Shown here in pieces: positions 53,042 through 61,841 of a DNA stretch of 64,000 nucleotides (positions are counted from its first letter, which is position 1; the number at the start of each line of letters is the position of its first letter). Origin of the DNA: Nitrospira sp. (GTDB taxonomy: Bacteria > Nitrospirota > Nitrospiria > Nitrospirales > Nitrospiraceae); contig SWDI01000005.1 in the NCBI GenBank assembly GCA_005116955.1, positions 799,714-863,713 of the forward strand, read 5' to 3'. Both the position numbers and the translations under genes were made by a program. The notes beneath the pieces are model-generated. The model was not told where the DNA came from. It saw nothing but the letters and a program-made list of their open reading frames with translations, and ran no database searches.

Positions 53042-53196
53042 AATGATTCATTCGTGTAGTAGAAATAGTCCCGCGCGTTGAGTCGCGTATCGGACCTCGC
53101 CTGCACGCGGAACGCCGGATCATTGGCTCAGCTACAATACTCTTTTTTTTAGAAAATGAGAACTGGCTAAGACCAGCGTTCAATGGTTGGAATAAA

Positions 53197-53490
53197 TTGA
53201 CAGACCGTGCGTGCCTTTGCGACACTCGCCTCGTGAACGATGTGAATGCACAGGACGTAGCCCACGCGCTAGAGATTTTGGAGCTGACCCTCCCGGTCAC
53301 ATCCGACACCCTTGATCGCGCCAAGCGTGTGCAGTTGTACAATTGGAATCCGACACGCTACTCCAACCTGACGAATAATCCCACTCAATACATGCAGGCC
53401 TACAAGAAGGCCGAAGAAATGACCAAACTGGTCGAGGCCTCTCACGCCCTGCTCTCGGCCTTGCTCGTCCCTGACGAGCCTGAACCTTAA
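53197..53490 (+). CDS. Small protein with a degenerate J-domain-like pattern
   Basis: 97 aa from a TTG at 53197 (GTG 53233 or 53242 are alternatives; no clear Shine-Dalgarno). ALEILELTLPVTSDTLDRAK, YNWNPTRYSNL, then AYKKAEEMTKLVEASHALLS follow the helix spacing of a DnaJ J-domain, but the HPD tripeptide that stimulates DnaK is replaced by NPT. If related, it cannot act as a normal co-chaperone. The assignment is tentative. Confidence 0.45.
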   Translation: MTDRACLCDTRLVNDVNAQDVAHALEILELTLPVTSDTLDRAKRVQLYNWNPTRYSNLTNNPTQYMQAYKKAEEMTKLVEASHALLSALLVPDEPEP

Positions 53491-53593
53491 TCGTCAACCA
53501 CAGAACTCGCACCCCTCGCCAACCGTCTCTCGTCATGCCTCAATCGTGGAGAAGGATGTACCTCCGTCAGATTGACCGCTGACGGTTTTCACC

Positions 53594-55597
53594 TCAGCCA
53601 GCATCATGACTCGTCACACGCGACATCCCTTCATCGCCCTGCGAAAGCGCCACTGGCCACGTGATCAAACCCGATACACCCTCCGGCGATCCGACCGGCT
53701 GTGCCTGTTGCGCGTAGATTTGGGGCAACTGGTTCGTCCCGAACTTCGAGATATAGAGAAAGACATGCTCGCGTGAGTTCACGCGCACAGCCCAAGGATG
53801 GAAATCATGCTTGTAGAATTCTTCGCAGAGCTGCATCGCATCAAGACATGACAGCGTGCTGGGATCATTCAAGGTGTAGTAATAATCCAGCGGGAGATCG
53901 TACTCCTCCTGCTTATGAATCGTCATGCCGAATTGTTCCGGCTTTCGCACCATCGGCGTATGGCGATAGGCCACGAAGTAGAACAGTTCCAGCGAGTGAA
54001 TCACCGGCTGGTTATTGAGCACAAACTGGCGGGTTTCCATCGCCTCATCGAACGTTTCGCTCGGGAACCCATAGAACGCCATCACATGGTTCCAGATTCC
54101 CGCCTTCGCCGCCATCTGGAGATTACGCTGGATCACGTCCTTCTTGGCATGTTTATCCATGAGAGTTAAGACCCGCTCGTTCGCCGATTCCATCCCGTAA
54201 TAGAGGGTACAGCAGCCCGCCTTGGCCGCCAGATCCCAGGTGGTCTGATCTTGCAGGGTCTCCTCAAATCGGATGAGCGTCGTCCACTTAATCCCGACAT
54301 CTTGATCGACCAGCAGCTGTGAAACCTTCTTGAACAGCGCCGGTGGATAAGACTCATCGCTAAACAAGAAGTGGCGGCAATGGTACTTGTCCCGTAGTAC
54401 CTTGATCTGGTCGATCACCAACTGGGCCGGCATGCCGCGGTACTGATCGAAGTAGCCTTGGCCATGGTCGCAGAACGTACAGCGACCCCAATAACAACCG
54501 CGCGTCGCCAAGTAGGGAATGATCAGTTCAGGGACGAAGTAGCGATCCAGCGGCATCCCGTCAAAATCCGGCAAGGGCAGCGTGGTCGTCTTCTCGGTAT
54601 AGACTTCCGGGTTCCGGTGAAGGCCTGACTCATCTCGGTAGATCAAGTTCGGTACAGAGGCAATCGGTCGCTGGCCATTCAGTGCTTCAATAAGCCATAG
54701 CAGAGCATGTTCACCTTCATAGAGAATGGCCGAATCGAATACCTCCGTGAAGAATCTCTCATGATGCACGAGGTCTTCGTGCAGTCGAGTGATAACATTT
54801 CCGCCCACCACGAGATGGATCTGCGGGAACGTCTCCTTGATCATCTTGGCAAAGGTCAAGCCGGCTAGCAACTGCATCTGTGTCCCAATGGAAATGCCAA
54901 CCACGTCAGGCTGTTCCTTCGCGACCTGCGGCAGAACCAACTGATTGCACAGATCTCGATAGACGTTCACCTGTTCATCCTCTAAACAGGCGAACACTTC
55001 GTTCGAGACGCCTGGGCGATAGCCGAGATTGCTTTCCATCGGATAGAAGACGAGCGAGGCAGGATAGTAGGCAGCAGAGAGATAGGCCATCGTCTCACGG
55101 AACGTGTTCAGCGCCCCTTCCAACAACTTCGCATCGTAGAACCGCTCACCACGGACGATCCGTTTCGCATCCTCCGCTCGTTCCGCCAGATCGAACACAT
55201 CACGTTCATAGGCCTGCTCGACCACGGCGAGTTGATTCACCTCTCGTTCAGTCAGTGCGTTGGCCTTCTCTTTCGCTTGCAATGACTTGAGCTGCATCCC
55301 TAATCGAGCTTTCACCCAGATGAGAAAGTCCATGCTGAAGAAGTGATCCCACATCCCGATATTGATATCGCGCTGGATCACCGTATGACCCGCTTCTCGT
55401 AGGACCGCAGTCAGCGAAGGCAGGGCAAGATAAGGCGCCGTCGGCACCCACTCAGGGGGGAACAGCAACATGACCTTGGACTGCTTCCGATCTTCCTTCT
55501 TGATCGGAACCAAGCCATCGATTTGAACAAGTCCGGTGGCACTCATAAATGTCTGCCAATCCTGCATCTCAGGATGTTCAAAAAGGTCTTCCGGCAA
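53594..55597 (-). CDS. B12-binding-type radical SAM enzyme, copy 1
   Basis: 667 aa. An N-terminal Rossmann B12-binding-like domain (SKVMLLFPPEWVPTAPYLAL, PDVVGISIGTQMQL, LVVGGNVITRL), then a radical SAM core with TRGCYWGRCTFCDHGQGYFD and the SAM-binding GMESANERVL. The cluster Cys are spaced C-x4-C-x2-C instead of the usual C-x3-C-x2-C. The C-terminus has a family-specific extension. BchE-like enzymes of this architecture do methylations, cyclisations or lipid modifications; the substrate here is unknown. A paralogue lies directly upstream (97 bases). Confidence 0.88.
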   Translation of the reverse strand: MPEDLFEHPEMQDWQTFMSATGLVQIDGLVPIKKEDRKQSKVMLLFPPEWVPTAPYLALPSLTAVLREAGHTVIQRDINIGMWDHFFSMDFLIWVKARLGMQLKSLQAKEKANALTEREVNQLAVVEQAYERDVFDLAERAEDAKRIVRGERFYDAKLLEGALNTFRETMAYLSAAYYPASLVFYPMESNLGYRPGVSNEVFACLEDEQVNVYRDLCNQLVLPQVAKEQPDVVGISIGTQMQLLAGLTFAKMIKETFPQIHLVVGGNVITRLHEDLVHHERFFTEVFDSAILYEGEHALLWLIEALNGQRPIASVPNLIYRDESGLHRNPEVYTEKTTTLPLPDFDGMPLDRYFVPELIIPYLATRGCYWGRCTFCDHGQGYFDQYRGMPAQLVIDQIKVLRDKYHCRHFLFSDESYPPALFKKVSQLLVDQDVGIKWTTLIRFEETLQDQTTWDLAAKAGCCTLYYGMESANERVLTLMDKHAKKDVIQRNLQMAAKAGIWNHVMAFYGFPSETFDEAMETRQFVLNNQPVIHSLELFYFVAYRHTPMVRKPEQFGMTIHKQEEYDLPLDYYYTLNDPSTLSCLDAMQLCEEFYKHDFHPWAVRVNSREHVFLYISKFGTNQLPQIYAQQAQPVGSPEGVSGLITWPVALSQGDEGMSRVTSHDAG

Positions 55598-55694
55598 GAC
55601 CGCAGCAAGTGAGAGGGCGAGGCGTACTCTCCACCGTACGTTGAGCCCTTGAGCGATGCGAGAACGAAGCTGGAAGCCTTTCTCGTCATCCTGA

Positions 55695-57593
55695 TCACAT
55701 CTTCCCAGCCAGCGTCGGTGTCACCCCAGCGGTCTTGACTGATTGATATTGGAGATCCTTCAGCTTTCCTAATCCAAACTTTGAAATATAGAGGAAGATA
55801 TATTCGCGCGTGTAGAGCCTCAGATCCCAGCCCGAGTTATGGTTTTGCTCGAACTGTCCAAACACCCGCTCAGCCTCCTCGATACTCATCCCATTCTTTA
55901 CGGTGTAGTAGTAGTCCAGCGCCAGATCCCACTCCGGGTTCTTGTAGGCCGTCACACCCCATTTCTCCGGATGCTTCGCGACCGGGTTATGCCGACCCAG
56001 ATCAAACGTGCCGAACCCGAGCGAATGGACATGGTCCTTATTCTGCTCAAGAAACTGCACCGACTGCCAGGCTTCCTCTTTCGTCTCGCCAGGAAATCCA
56101 AAGAAACCCATACAGTGGTTCCAGATCCCCGCCTCCGCCGTCAGCTTGAGGTGCTGCGTCATGATCTCCGTCGTCGTCGCCTTGTCCATCAGCTGCAGCA
56201 CTCGCTCCACGCCGGACTCATAGCCGAAGTGGAGATACTTGCACCCGGACTCTTTCGCATCCTGCCAGACCGCTTCATCCAGCAGGCTCTTCTCAAACCG
56301 CATGTGAGTAGTCCAGGTAATATTCATCTGGCTCTCGATCAACCCACGCGTGAGCTTCCGAAACAACGCCGGGGGATAGGATTCATCAGTGAAATGAAAA
56401 TGCTTTGCCCCGTACTTGTCGCGTAGGTACTGAATGTCAGCGAGCGCATCCTGGATCTTCTTGGACCGGTAGCCGGCCGTATAGCCTTCGCCGTGATCGC
56501 AGAACTCGCAACGACCCCAGTAACAACCGCGCGTCGCCAAATAGGGCAGAATCCTCGTTGGCACAAAATACTTCTCCAGCGGCAATCCATCAAAGTCCGG
56601 CGGCGGCAGCGCCGCGAGATCCTCCGCATAACTGGTCGATGACGTATGGACTCCGGTCTCGTCCTTATAGATCGTGTTCGGCACCTCAGCGAGACTCCGC
56701 TTCGCTCCCACCGCCGAGACCAGTTGCACAAACGCCGTCTCCCCTTCATAGACCACCGCACTGTCGAAGTACTGAAACAGTGGCGATTGGGACAGCACAT
56801 CGCGTAGCCGCGTGACCGTATTGCCACCAATCGTGATGTGGATGTTGGGGAAGTGTTGTTTGATGAGGGCACAGAACGTCATCGTGGAGAACATCTGCTG
56901 CTGGAGGACAATCGAGATACCGATGACATCTGGTTGCTCTGCCTCGATCACCGGCTTCACGAGATGGTCAAACACATCACGGTAAATATTCACCTGCGTA
57001 TCATTCACCGCATCAATGACTTCCGAAGAGACATAGACCTTGTACGACAGATCCGTCTCCATCGGAGGCATACAGATCCGCGCCGGTGCATAGACCATCG
57101 AAATCACCGACATCGCTTCACGAAAGACTTGAAGCGACCATTCTAGCTTATCGATATCATAGAACTGTTCACTTCTGATGATGCGCTTCGCCTCTTCCGC
57201 ATTCTGGATCAACTTCGCCATCCGCTGATGGGTCACATCACACAGCGCGAGCTGCAGATCCATCTCATTGGCGTCGAGATCCCGCTTCTTCGAAAGCTTC
57301 CGCAGCCGGTCCAACTGCTGCGGCACCTTGCGAAGAACTCTCTTCAAAAAGTCCTCGCTGAAGTACCAGTCCCACATCTCCAGGTTGATGTCTTTTTGAA
57401 TCACCGTATGGCCAGCCTGGCGGAGAACGGCAGTGAGAGAGGGAAGACTTAGATAGGGTTCCGAGGGAAACCAATCTGGCGGGAAAATCAGCATGACCTT
57501 CATCTTCCGGCCACTGGTGGCTTCAAGCTGTTGGCGATTGAGGAGGATCAGCTCCTTCGAGGCCCGTTCGCCTTTAGAATATTCGATCTTCAC
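55695..57593 (-). CDS. B12-binding-type radical SAM enzyme, copy 2
   Basis: 632 aa, same architecture as copy 1 and clearly homologous along its whole length: MKVMLIFPPDWFPSEPYLSL, PDVIGISIVLQQQM, TRGCYWGRCEFCDHGEGYTA, HFTDESYPPALFRKLTRGLI, FGYESGVERVLQLMDKATTT. The same C-x4-C-x2-C cluster spacing. First gene of the two-gene minus-strand unit. Divergence between copies is high enough to suggest sequential or different substrates rather than recent duplication. Confidence 0.88.
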   Translation of the reverse strand: MKIEYSKGERASKELILLNRQQLEATSGRKMKVMLIFPPDWFPSEPYLSLPSLTAVLRQAGHTVIQKDINLEMWDWYFSEDFLKRVLRKVPQQLDRLRKLSKKRDLDANEMDLQLALCDVTHQRMAKLIQNAEEAKRIIRSEQFYDIDKLEWSLQVFREAMSVISMVYAPARICMPPMETDLSYKVYVSSEVIDAVNDTQVNIYRDVFDHLVKPVIEAEQPDVIGISIVLQQQMFSTMTFCALIKQHFPNIHITIGGNTVTRLRDVLSQSPLFQYFDSAVVYEGETAFVQLVSAVGAKRSLAEVPNTIYKDETGVHTSSTSYAEDLAALPPPDFDGLPLEKYFVPTRILPYLATRGCYWGRCEFCDHGEGYTAGYRSKKIQDALADIQYLRDKYGAKHFHFTDESYPPALFRKLTRGLIESQMNITWTTHMRFEKSLLDEAVWQDAKESGCKYLHFGYESGVERVLQLMDKATTTEIMTQHLKLTAEAGIWNHCMGFFGFPGETKEEAWQSVQFLEQNKDHVHSLGFGTFDLGRHNPVAKHPEKWGVTAYKNPEWDLALDYYYTVKNGMSIEEAERVFGQFEQNHNSGWDLRLYTREYIFLYISKFGLGKLKDLQYQSVKTAGVTPTLAGKM

Positions 57594-57708
57594 GCCGGCC
57601 TGATCCTTCCCTCAAACTGGCTCAAACTAATAGCAAAGCCAATGAGTTAGGCTTGAGAAAAGATATTGTACGGGGGTGCGAGAAAGAGATGCAAGGGCGG
57701 GATGGGAT

Positions 57709-57804
57709 GGAAGGGCGCCCACATTAGTCCCGTGCTCCCCGAACGCGCGCCCCAGGAAGGACCTCGTTCGACGGGCGCAGTGGGACCAACATGGGCGCCC
57801 TTCC
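57709..57804. repeat. Large palindrome 1 (96 bp)
   Basis: GGAAGGGCGCCCA (57709-57721) returns as its exact reverse complement at 57792-57804. The next about 12 bases of each arm still match with mismatches (about 25-base arms in all). Inside is a second pair, CGAAC/GTTCG. No ORF is supported across it. Confidence 0.7.
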
Positions 57805-57839
57805 AATATAGAAAGAAAAGGACAAATAAAAGAAGCTGC

Positions 57840-57921
57840 GGTCAAATAGTCCTTTGTACTCGCTGAGGCCCCACGGTGAAACAGTGGTCCCTCAATGCGC
57901 GCAGTGAAGGACTATCTGACC
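57840..57921. repeat. Large palindrome 2 (82 bp), related to palindrome 1
   Basis: GGTCAAATAGTCCTT pairs imperfectly with AAGGACTATCTGACC at 57907-57921, and TGAGGCCCCAC with GTGGTCCCTCA near the centre. Both palindromes share the block GCGCAGTG followed by GGAC, so they may belong to one repeat family. The rest of the 57594-58229 gap (about 640 bases) is AT-rich without a supported gene. Confidence 0.6.
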
Positions 57922-58229
57922 ACTCCTTAGAGAGAGATAAATAAAAAACGTTGTGGTGAATCAGAGCAGTTTCGTCGGCCGACCATAGACCTAAGATGTT
58001 GAAACGCTTACAATACTCTCGCCTATTAGCAATTCGATGCCATCATCTGCGTCAGTTAATGTGCATGAAGAATCCACCCCACCTCGATCCATTTATTTTT
58101 CCTAAGCTGACTAACACAGCCTCTTGTCCCATTTCATTTTTACTTATTCCCCTACCAGGAATAATGCATCCTAACTGCACCATACCTTGATCAGTCCTAT
58201 GGCAACTATCTTGAATCGGAGATGTCCAC

Positions 58230-58886
58230 ATGAGCGATGATCTAAATGTAATCACCAAAGATCGGATCAGCAAGATTAGATTCTTAACCAGTGCCGAACA
58301 AGGCGCTTCTCAGTATCTTGAAGCTGCTAGCTTGGCTCTGACCGTATTGCACGATACCGTCGGTGGGAGCCACCCTCTGTATTCTGTACTTGATAATTCG
58401 CTAAAAAAGAACGACTACGGTGTGGCTCTCGCGGCTAGCCGCGGAGTAGCAACATTGTTTGAGCAAGGGAGCCTGAAAAGTCCTCGCCTGACTATTGCGC
58501 ATGAGATTGAAGGAGATTTACTGGATATTGCCAACACCCAAGCACAAGCAGCCGAAATGACAAAGGACCTGAATCATAAACAGCTCCACCTGGCAATTGC
58601 CGCATTCTTGACTGGGGCGTCACTTGAAGACGCACTGCGACGGCTTTGTGATGCAAATGGCATCGCTTATGATGTAGGGAAAACTACAATTTCAAAACTT
58701 CAAACTGTACTCTACCAGCCAGCCAAGCATATCGAGATTATTTCAGCATCAGACAATAAGCAGATTACCACTTGGGGTGATAGCCGAAATAAAGCGGATC
58801 ATGGTCGGTTTGCTGAAATCACACAAACTGAGGTGGTTACCATGCTCATGGGCGTTCGTGCATTCATTGACAGATACCTGCACTGA
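58230..58886 (+). CDS. HEPN-type protein (candidate defence RNase)
   Basis: 218 aa, unknown family by itself, but the C-terminal half reads like a HEPN helical bundle: LHLAIAAFLTGASLEDALRR, then W182-GDSRNKADHGRF, where R186 and H191 fit the R-x4-6-H active-site motif of HEPN nucleases, and a last helix EVVTMLMGVRAFIDRYLH. The N-terminal half is helical. Base composition is visibly more AT-rich than the flanks, suggesting transfer. A TIR gene follows. Comparable HEPN proteins act as RNA-cleaving toxins or abortive-infection factors. Confidence 0.6.
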   Translation: MSDDLNVITKDRISKIRFLTSAEQGASQYLEAASLALTVLHDTVGGSHPLYSVLDNSLKKNDYGVALAASRGVATLFEQGSLKSPRLTIAHEIEGDLLDIANTQAQAAEMTKDLNHKQLHLAIAAFLTGASLEDALRRLCDANGIAYDVGKTTISKLQTVLYQPAKHIEIISASDNKQITTWGDSRNKADHGRFAEITQTEVVTMLMGVRAFIDRYLH

Positions 58887-59065
58887 TCTAGGAAATCTCT
58901 GCTTATTCTCCTTGAGGTCCATGGTATGTATGGCTCATTACCGATGGGCAGATCTAGACTTCCCAGGGTTTTATGGACACCGTTACACCGGGTTTGATGC
59001 AGCTTCAAACATCTCTGGGCTGCCCCCGCTTAGATGACTGTGAGCTTCCCCCAATTCCGCATGAA

Positions 59066-59163
59066 GGAAAAGGGGACAGGCTACTTTTTCTTGTATCTGC
59101 GCCACACTCCGACCATGAAGGCGTCCATGGAAACTGCAAGAAAAGTAGCCTGTCACCTTTTCC
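59066..59163. repeat. REP-like inverted repeat between HEPN and TIR genes
   Basis: GGAAAAGGGGACAGGCTACT (from 59066) and its near-exact complement AGTAGCCTGTCACCTTTTCC (to 59163) form about 27-base arms around a 43-base loop. The word GGGGACAGGCTACTTTT is typical of REP sequences handled by RAYT transposases (from memory). The rest of 58887-59336 has no supported gene. Confidence 0.65.
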
Positions 59164-59336
59164 TCTCACGACGTGGACTCCAACCCCAATGCCGCAAAAG
59201 AAATGGCGACAGGAACCATTTCGTGGCGCGTGACGGTCCGCCCCCTTCCTTGCCCACCCATAGACAGAAGACAGAAAGATAGACCATATAGATCCTGAAC
59301 AAGTAGAATATCGAAGCACATTATTTCAGCCAGTCT

Positions 59337-61106
59337 ATGAATATGAAAATCGGAATCCCCTCTCCCTGCCCCCTCTGTGATGCTGAGCCAGTATCAGTGA
59401 GTCGTCTACCTGATAAAGACGCCTATGAGGTTGAATGTCGACGCTGCGGGAAGTTTTCCATATCAGGAACTCTTTACTCATCCCGCGACATTCCAAATAC
59501 CCTCAGGCCTTGGCTATCTGCCTATACTCGTCAAGGTCAGAAACATGGCAATCCCACAAGAATGCTGATCTCCTCTAACATCGAAACACTCGGTCAAGAT
59601 ATGCAGAAAGTTTCGCCTAGAGATCGTGCTGAGCATCTACTGCAGCTGCTCATTAAGCAGACAAGCCATGTGGGAGCCCCTGTGGAATTCTCTGCAGAAT
59701 GGGACTATCCCTTGGCAACCGCGCAGAATTCTCAAGAAGCCATGTTTCATCTAGGGGAACTGAAAAAGAAGGGGCTAATTAAGTTCCATAGCATGACCCA
59801 TCTCCTCGTGACACATGACGGATGGGCTTATGGCAATCCACCGCCTTTTCCAACGGCGTCTCCTTCCAGGATCAAAGTTGATATGGCGACTGGGGAGAAG
59901 CAATGGGACGTTTTCATCTGCCACGCGAGCGAGGACAAAAGCACAGTCGTCGATCCACTCACAACAGAATTGGAGAAGCAAGGTTTACGTGTTTGGTTTG
60001 ATCGCGATGTACTAACAATTGGGGATAGTCTCCGTCGAAAGATTGATGAAGGCCTAGGAAGTTCGCGTTTCGGAGTTGTTGTGCTTAGTCAAGCTTTCTT
60101 TACCAAGAGTTGGCCCCAGAGAGAGCTCGACGGGCTAGTGCAAAGAGAGCTCAACGAAGGAAAGGTCATTCTGCCTGTTTTGCACAATGTGACGCACGCT
60201 GACATACTCAAATATTCCGCCCCCCTAGCGGACAAAGTGGCCATCTCTACCAATCATGGCATCCCAAGGCTGGCACAAGAGATTATACAAGCCATTCGAC
60301 CATCAGCCGATATTCGGGACAAGGCTGAATCCCCAACACCTATTGAGCCATCCGGTGCAGACGCAACCACAATATCGATCTTGAATAAAATTCCAATTCA
60401 CCCCTCTAAGCATGACACATTGCCGTCATTGGGAGGAGAAAGTTCAACTGCATTCTTCAGCAACCGCTTCGCCAAATCATTCCCTGGCGTTCGCGGGATT
60501 CAGTGGTTTCGCAACCCAATCGAGGCAGTCAAGAGACTTGAGATCTTCTTCACCAACCCATTCGTCTTTAGAGATAGCCACCCTATTTGGTGGTGGCGTT
60601 CTGGTGACATGTATATCCAGAGTTTCTCCAAGCTGACGGAAGATACCGTGCTACTCGATCACCAAGAGCTAAGAATTGATGAATTAGCTGCGGTGAATAA
60701 TGGTTCATATTATCAAGCATTCATATACATAAAAACCAAGCCCTCGCCACCATCAGGGTTATACGATACTTCGCGTATTCATGAGCAAGTTGCACTACAA
60801 GGCTATGCTGGAGAGGAGTTCGCATTGTTGCGTGGGAGGCCAATTACTAGAGCCGAATATGACGACGGGGCCGCCGTCATAGACGGCAACGTCGTCGACC
60901 TCAACGGAGAGGCCAGACTTCGAGAGATATACCTCACTTCTTATAATCTCATTATTGCGGCTCATGAGAGTCCAATTAACACCGACCAATTTTATGAATT
61001 ACGAGCCGATCTACTAAATCGCATCCTTCGCGGTGAGGCCACCCTTGAAGAACTAACCAATGCCGTTCTCAAACTGCCTAGAAGAGAGTACTACAATAGA
61101 CGATAA
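59337..61106 (+). CDS. Zn-ribbon / TIR-domain protein (candidate defence effector)
   Basis: 589 aa. Residues 11-37 hold CPLC and CRRC (C11, C14, C34, C37), a zinc ribbon. Residues 90-175 are winged-helix-like (LGELKKKGLIKFHSMTHLLV). A TIR domain spans about 190-325: WDVFICHASEDK, GLRVWFDRDVLTIGDSLRRK, FGVVVLSQAFFTKSWPQREL, where E263 matches the catalytic Glu of TIR NADases. The last 250 residues (PIEAVKRLEIFF to the C-terminus) are unrecognised and may sense the trigger. AT-richer than neighbours. Bacterial TIR proteins often kill or signal by consuming NAD. Confidence 0.85.
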   Translation: MNMKIGIPSPCPLCDAEPVSVSRLPDKDAYEVECRRCGKFSISGTLYSSRDIPNTLRPWLSAYTRQGQKHGNPTRMLISSNIETLGQDMQKVSPRDRAEHLLQLLIKQTSHVGAPVEFSAEWDYPLATAQNSQEAMFHLGELKKKGLIKFHSMTHLLVTHDGWAYGNPPPFPTASPSRIKVDMATGEKQWDVFICHASEDKSTVVDPLTTELEKQGLRVWFDRDVLTIGDSLRRKIDEGLGSSRFGVVVLSQAFFTKSWPQRELDGLVQRELNEGKVILPVLHNVTHADILKYSAPLADKVAISTNHGIPRLAQEIIQAIRPSADIRDKAESPTPIEPSGADATTISILNKIPIHPSKHDTLPSLGGESSTAFFSNRFAKSFPGVRGIQWFRNPIEAVKRLEIFFTNPFVFRDSHPIWWWRSGDMYIQSFSKLTEDTVLLDHQELRIDELAAVNNGSYYQAFIYIKTKPSPPSGLYDTSRIHEQVALQGYAGEEFALLRGRPITRAEYDDGAAVIDGNVVDLNGEARLREIYLTSYNLIIAAHESPINTDQFYELRADLLNRILRGEATLEELTNAVLKLPRREYYNRR

Positions 61107-61213
61107 AAGGTGATTTGGGACGAGAACAACGTCGTACAGAAAAGGGGTCGGGAGTCTTAAATTCGATATACCACGGTAAGCTGAGTATCGCAGAGTGATG
61201 TTGCCTTGCTTTC

Positions 61214-61600
61214 TTACATTCCCTGAGACAGGTGCATGACAGCGGTTTCTGCGTGTTTAGTGGCTACGTCAGCATGGCCGGCTTTCCCATGCTCAATGGC
61301 TGCATTCAGATGTGCGATCCCTTCGTCCACATGCGGGCGATCCTTGCCACCATTCAGAGCATGTTGCAGCGCGGCTTCCGCATGTGCCACGAGTTCCGCG
61401 ATGTGCCCCTGCTTGCTATGGTCCACCGCTTCTGTCGCGTGATCGAGGGCATCCGTGCGGTTCTGCGCTTCTTGACGCAGAATGTCACGCCGTGCCCCGC
61501 CCCCTCCTCCGAATACCGGTTGCATCGGCAGCACGGTGGTGGCGACTACGGCTAGGACTCCGGCCAGCGTAACAGCTCGTTGCGTCGTCGATCGTTTCAT
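61214..61600 (-). CDS. SmbP-like periplasmic metal-binding protein, copy 1
   Basis: 128 aa with signal peptide (RAVTLAGVLAVVATTVLP, cut before FGGGGG). The mature protein is a helical bundle of His-spaced repeats: ALDHATEAVDHSKQGHIAEL, AALQHALNGG, AAIEHGKAGHADVATKHAET, as in SmbP of Nitrosomonas europaea, which binds Cu and other divalent metals. ATG 61600 follows AAAGGGAG. Divergent from copy 2, with 241 bases between. Confidence 0.85.
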   Translation of the reverse strand: MKRSTTQRAVTLAGVLAVVATTVLPMQPVFGGGGGARRDILRQEAQNRTDALDHATEAVDHSKQGHIAELVAHAEAALQHALNGGKDRPHVDEGIAHLNAAIEHGKAGHADVATKHAETAVMHLSQGM

Positions 61601-61754
61601 CGGCATTCTCCCTTTCCCAAGAGAAGTGAAAAGACCTGCATGGACCACCAGAACGCACCTTTCGTCTTTAGGGAGTATACAGTTTACTATCTCCCTCCTT
61701 CTAGTTGATAGGGTTTCTGTCGGTTCACCCACCAAGGAGTGAGGCATAACATTC

Positions 61755-61784
61755 TTGACAGCTTGCGAAAACGCTGTGTAGAGT
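61755..61784 (+). promoter_or_regulatory. Sigma70 promoter of SmbP copy 2
   Basis: TTGACA (61755-61760), 18-base spacer, TAGAGT (61779-61784). It lies in the divergent smbP region; no clear promoter was found for the minus-strand copy. Confidence 0.5.
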
Positions 61785-61841
61785 TTGATTTGTTCTACAG
61801 TCTTTTTAGGCCGTGCCTTCTAACCATGTCGGGGGAACAAT

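Noticed and set aside
52370..53059. 229-aa plus-strand ORF
   Set aside because: Antisense to the PhzF gene, whose catalytic motifs are intact; the translation is Arg/His-rich as expected for a shadow.
57666..57866. 66-aa plus-strand ORF over palindrome 1
   Set aside because: Its reading frame is a by-product of the GC-rich palindrome; no start signal or protein-like pattern.
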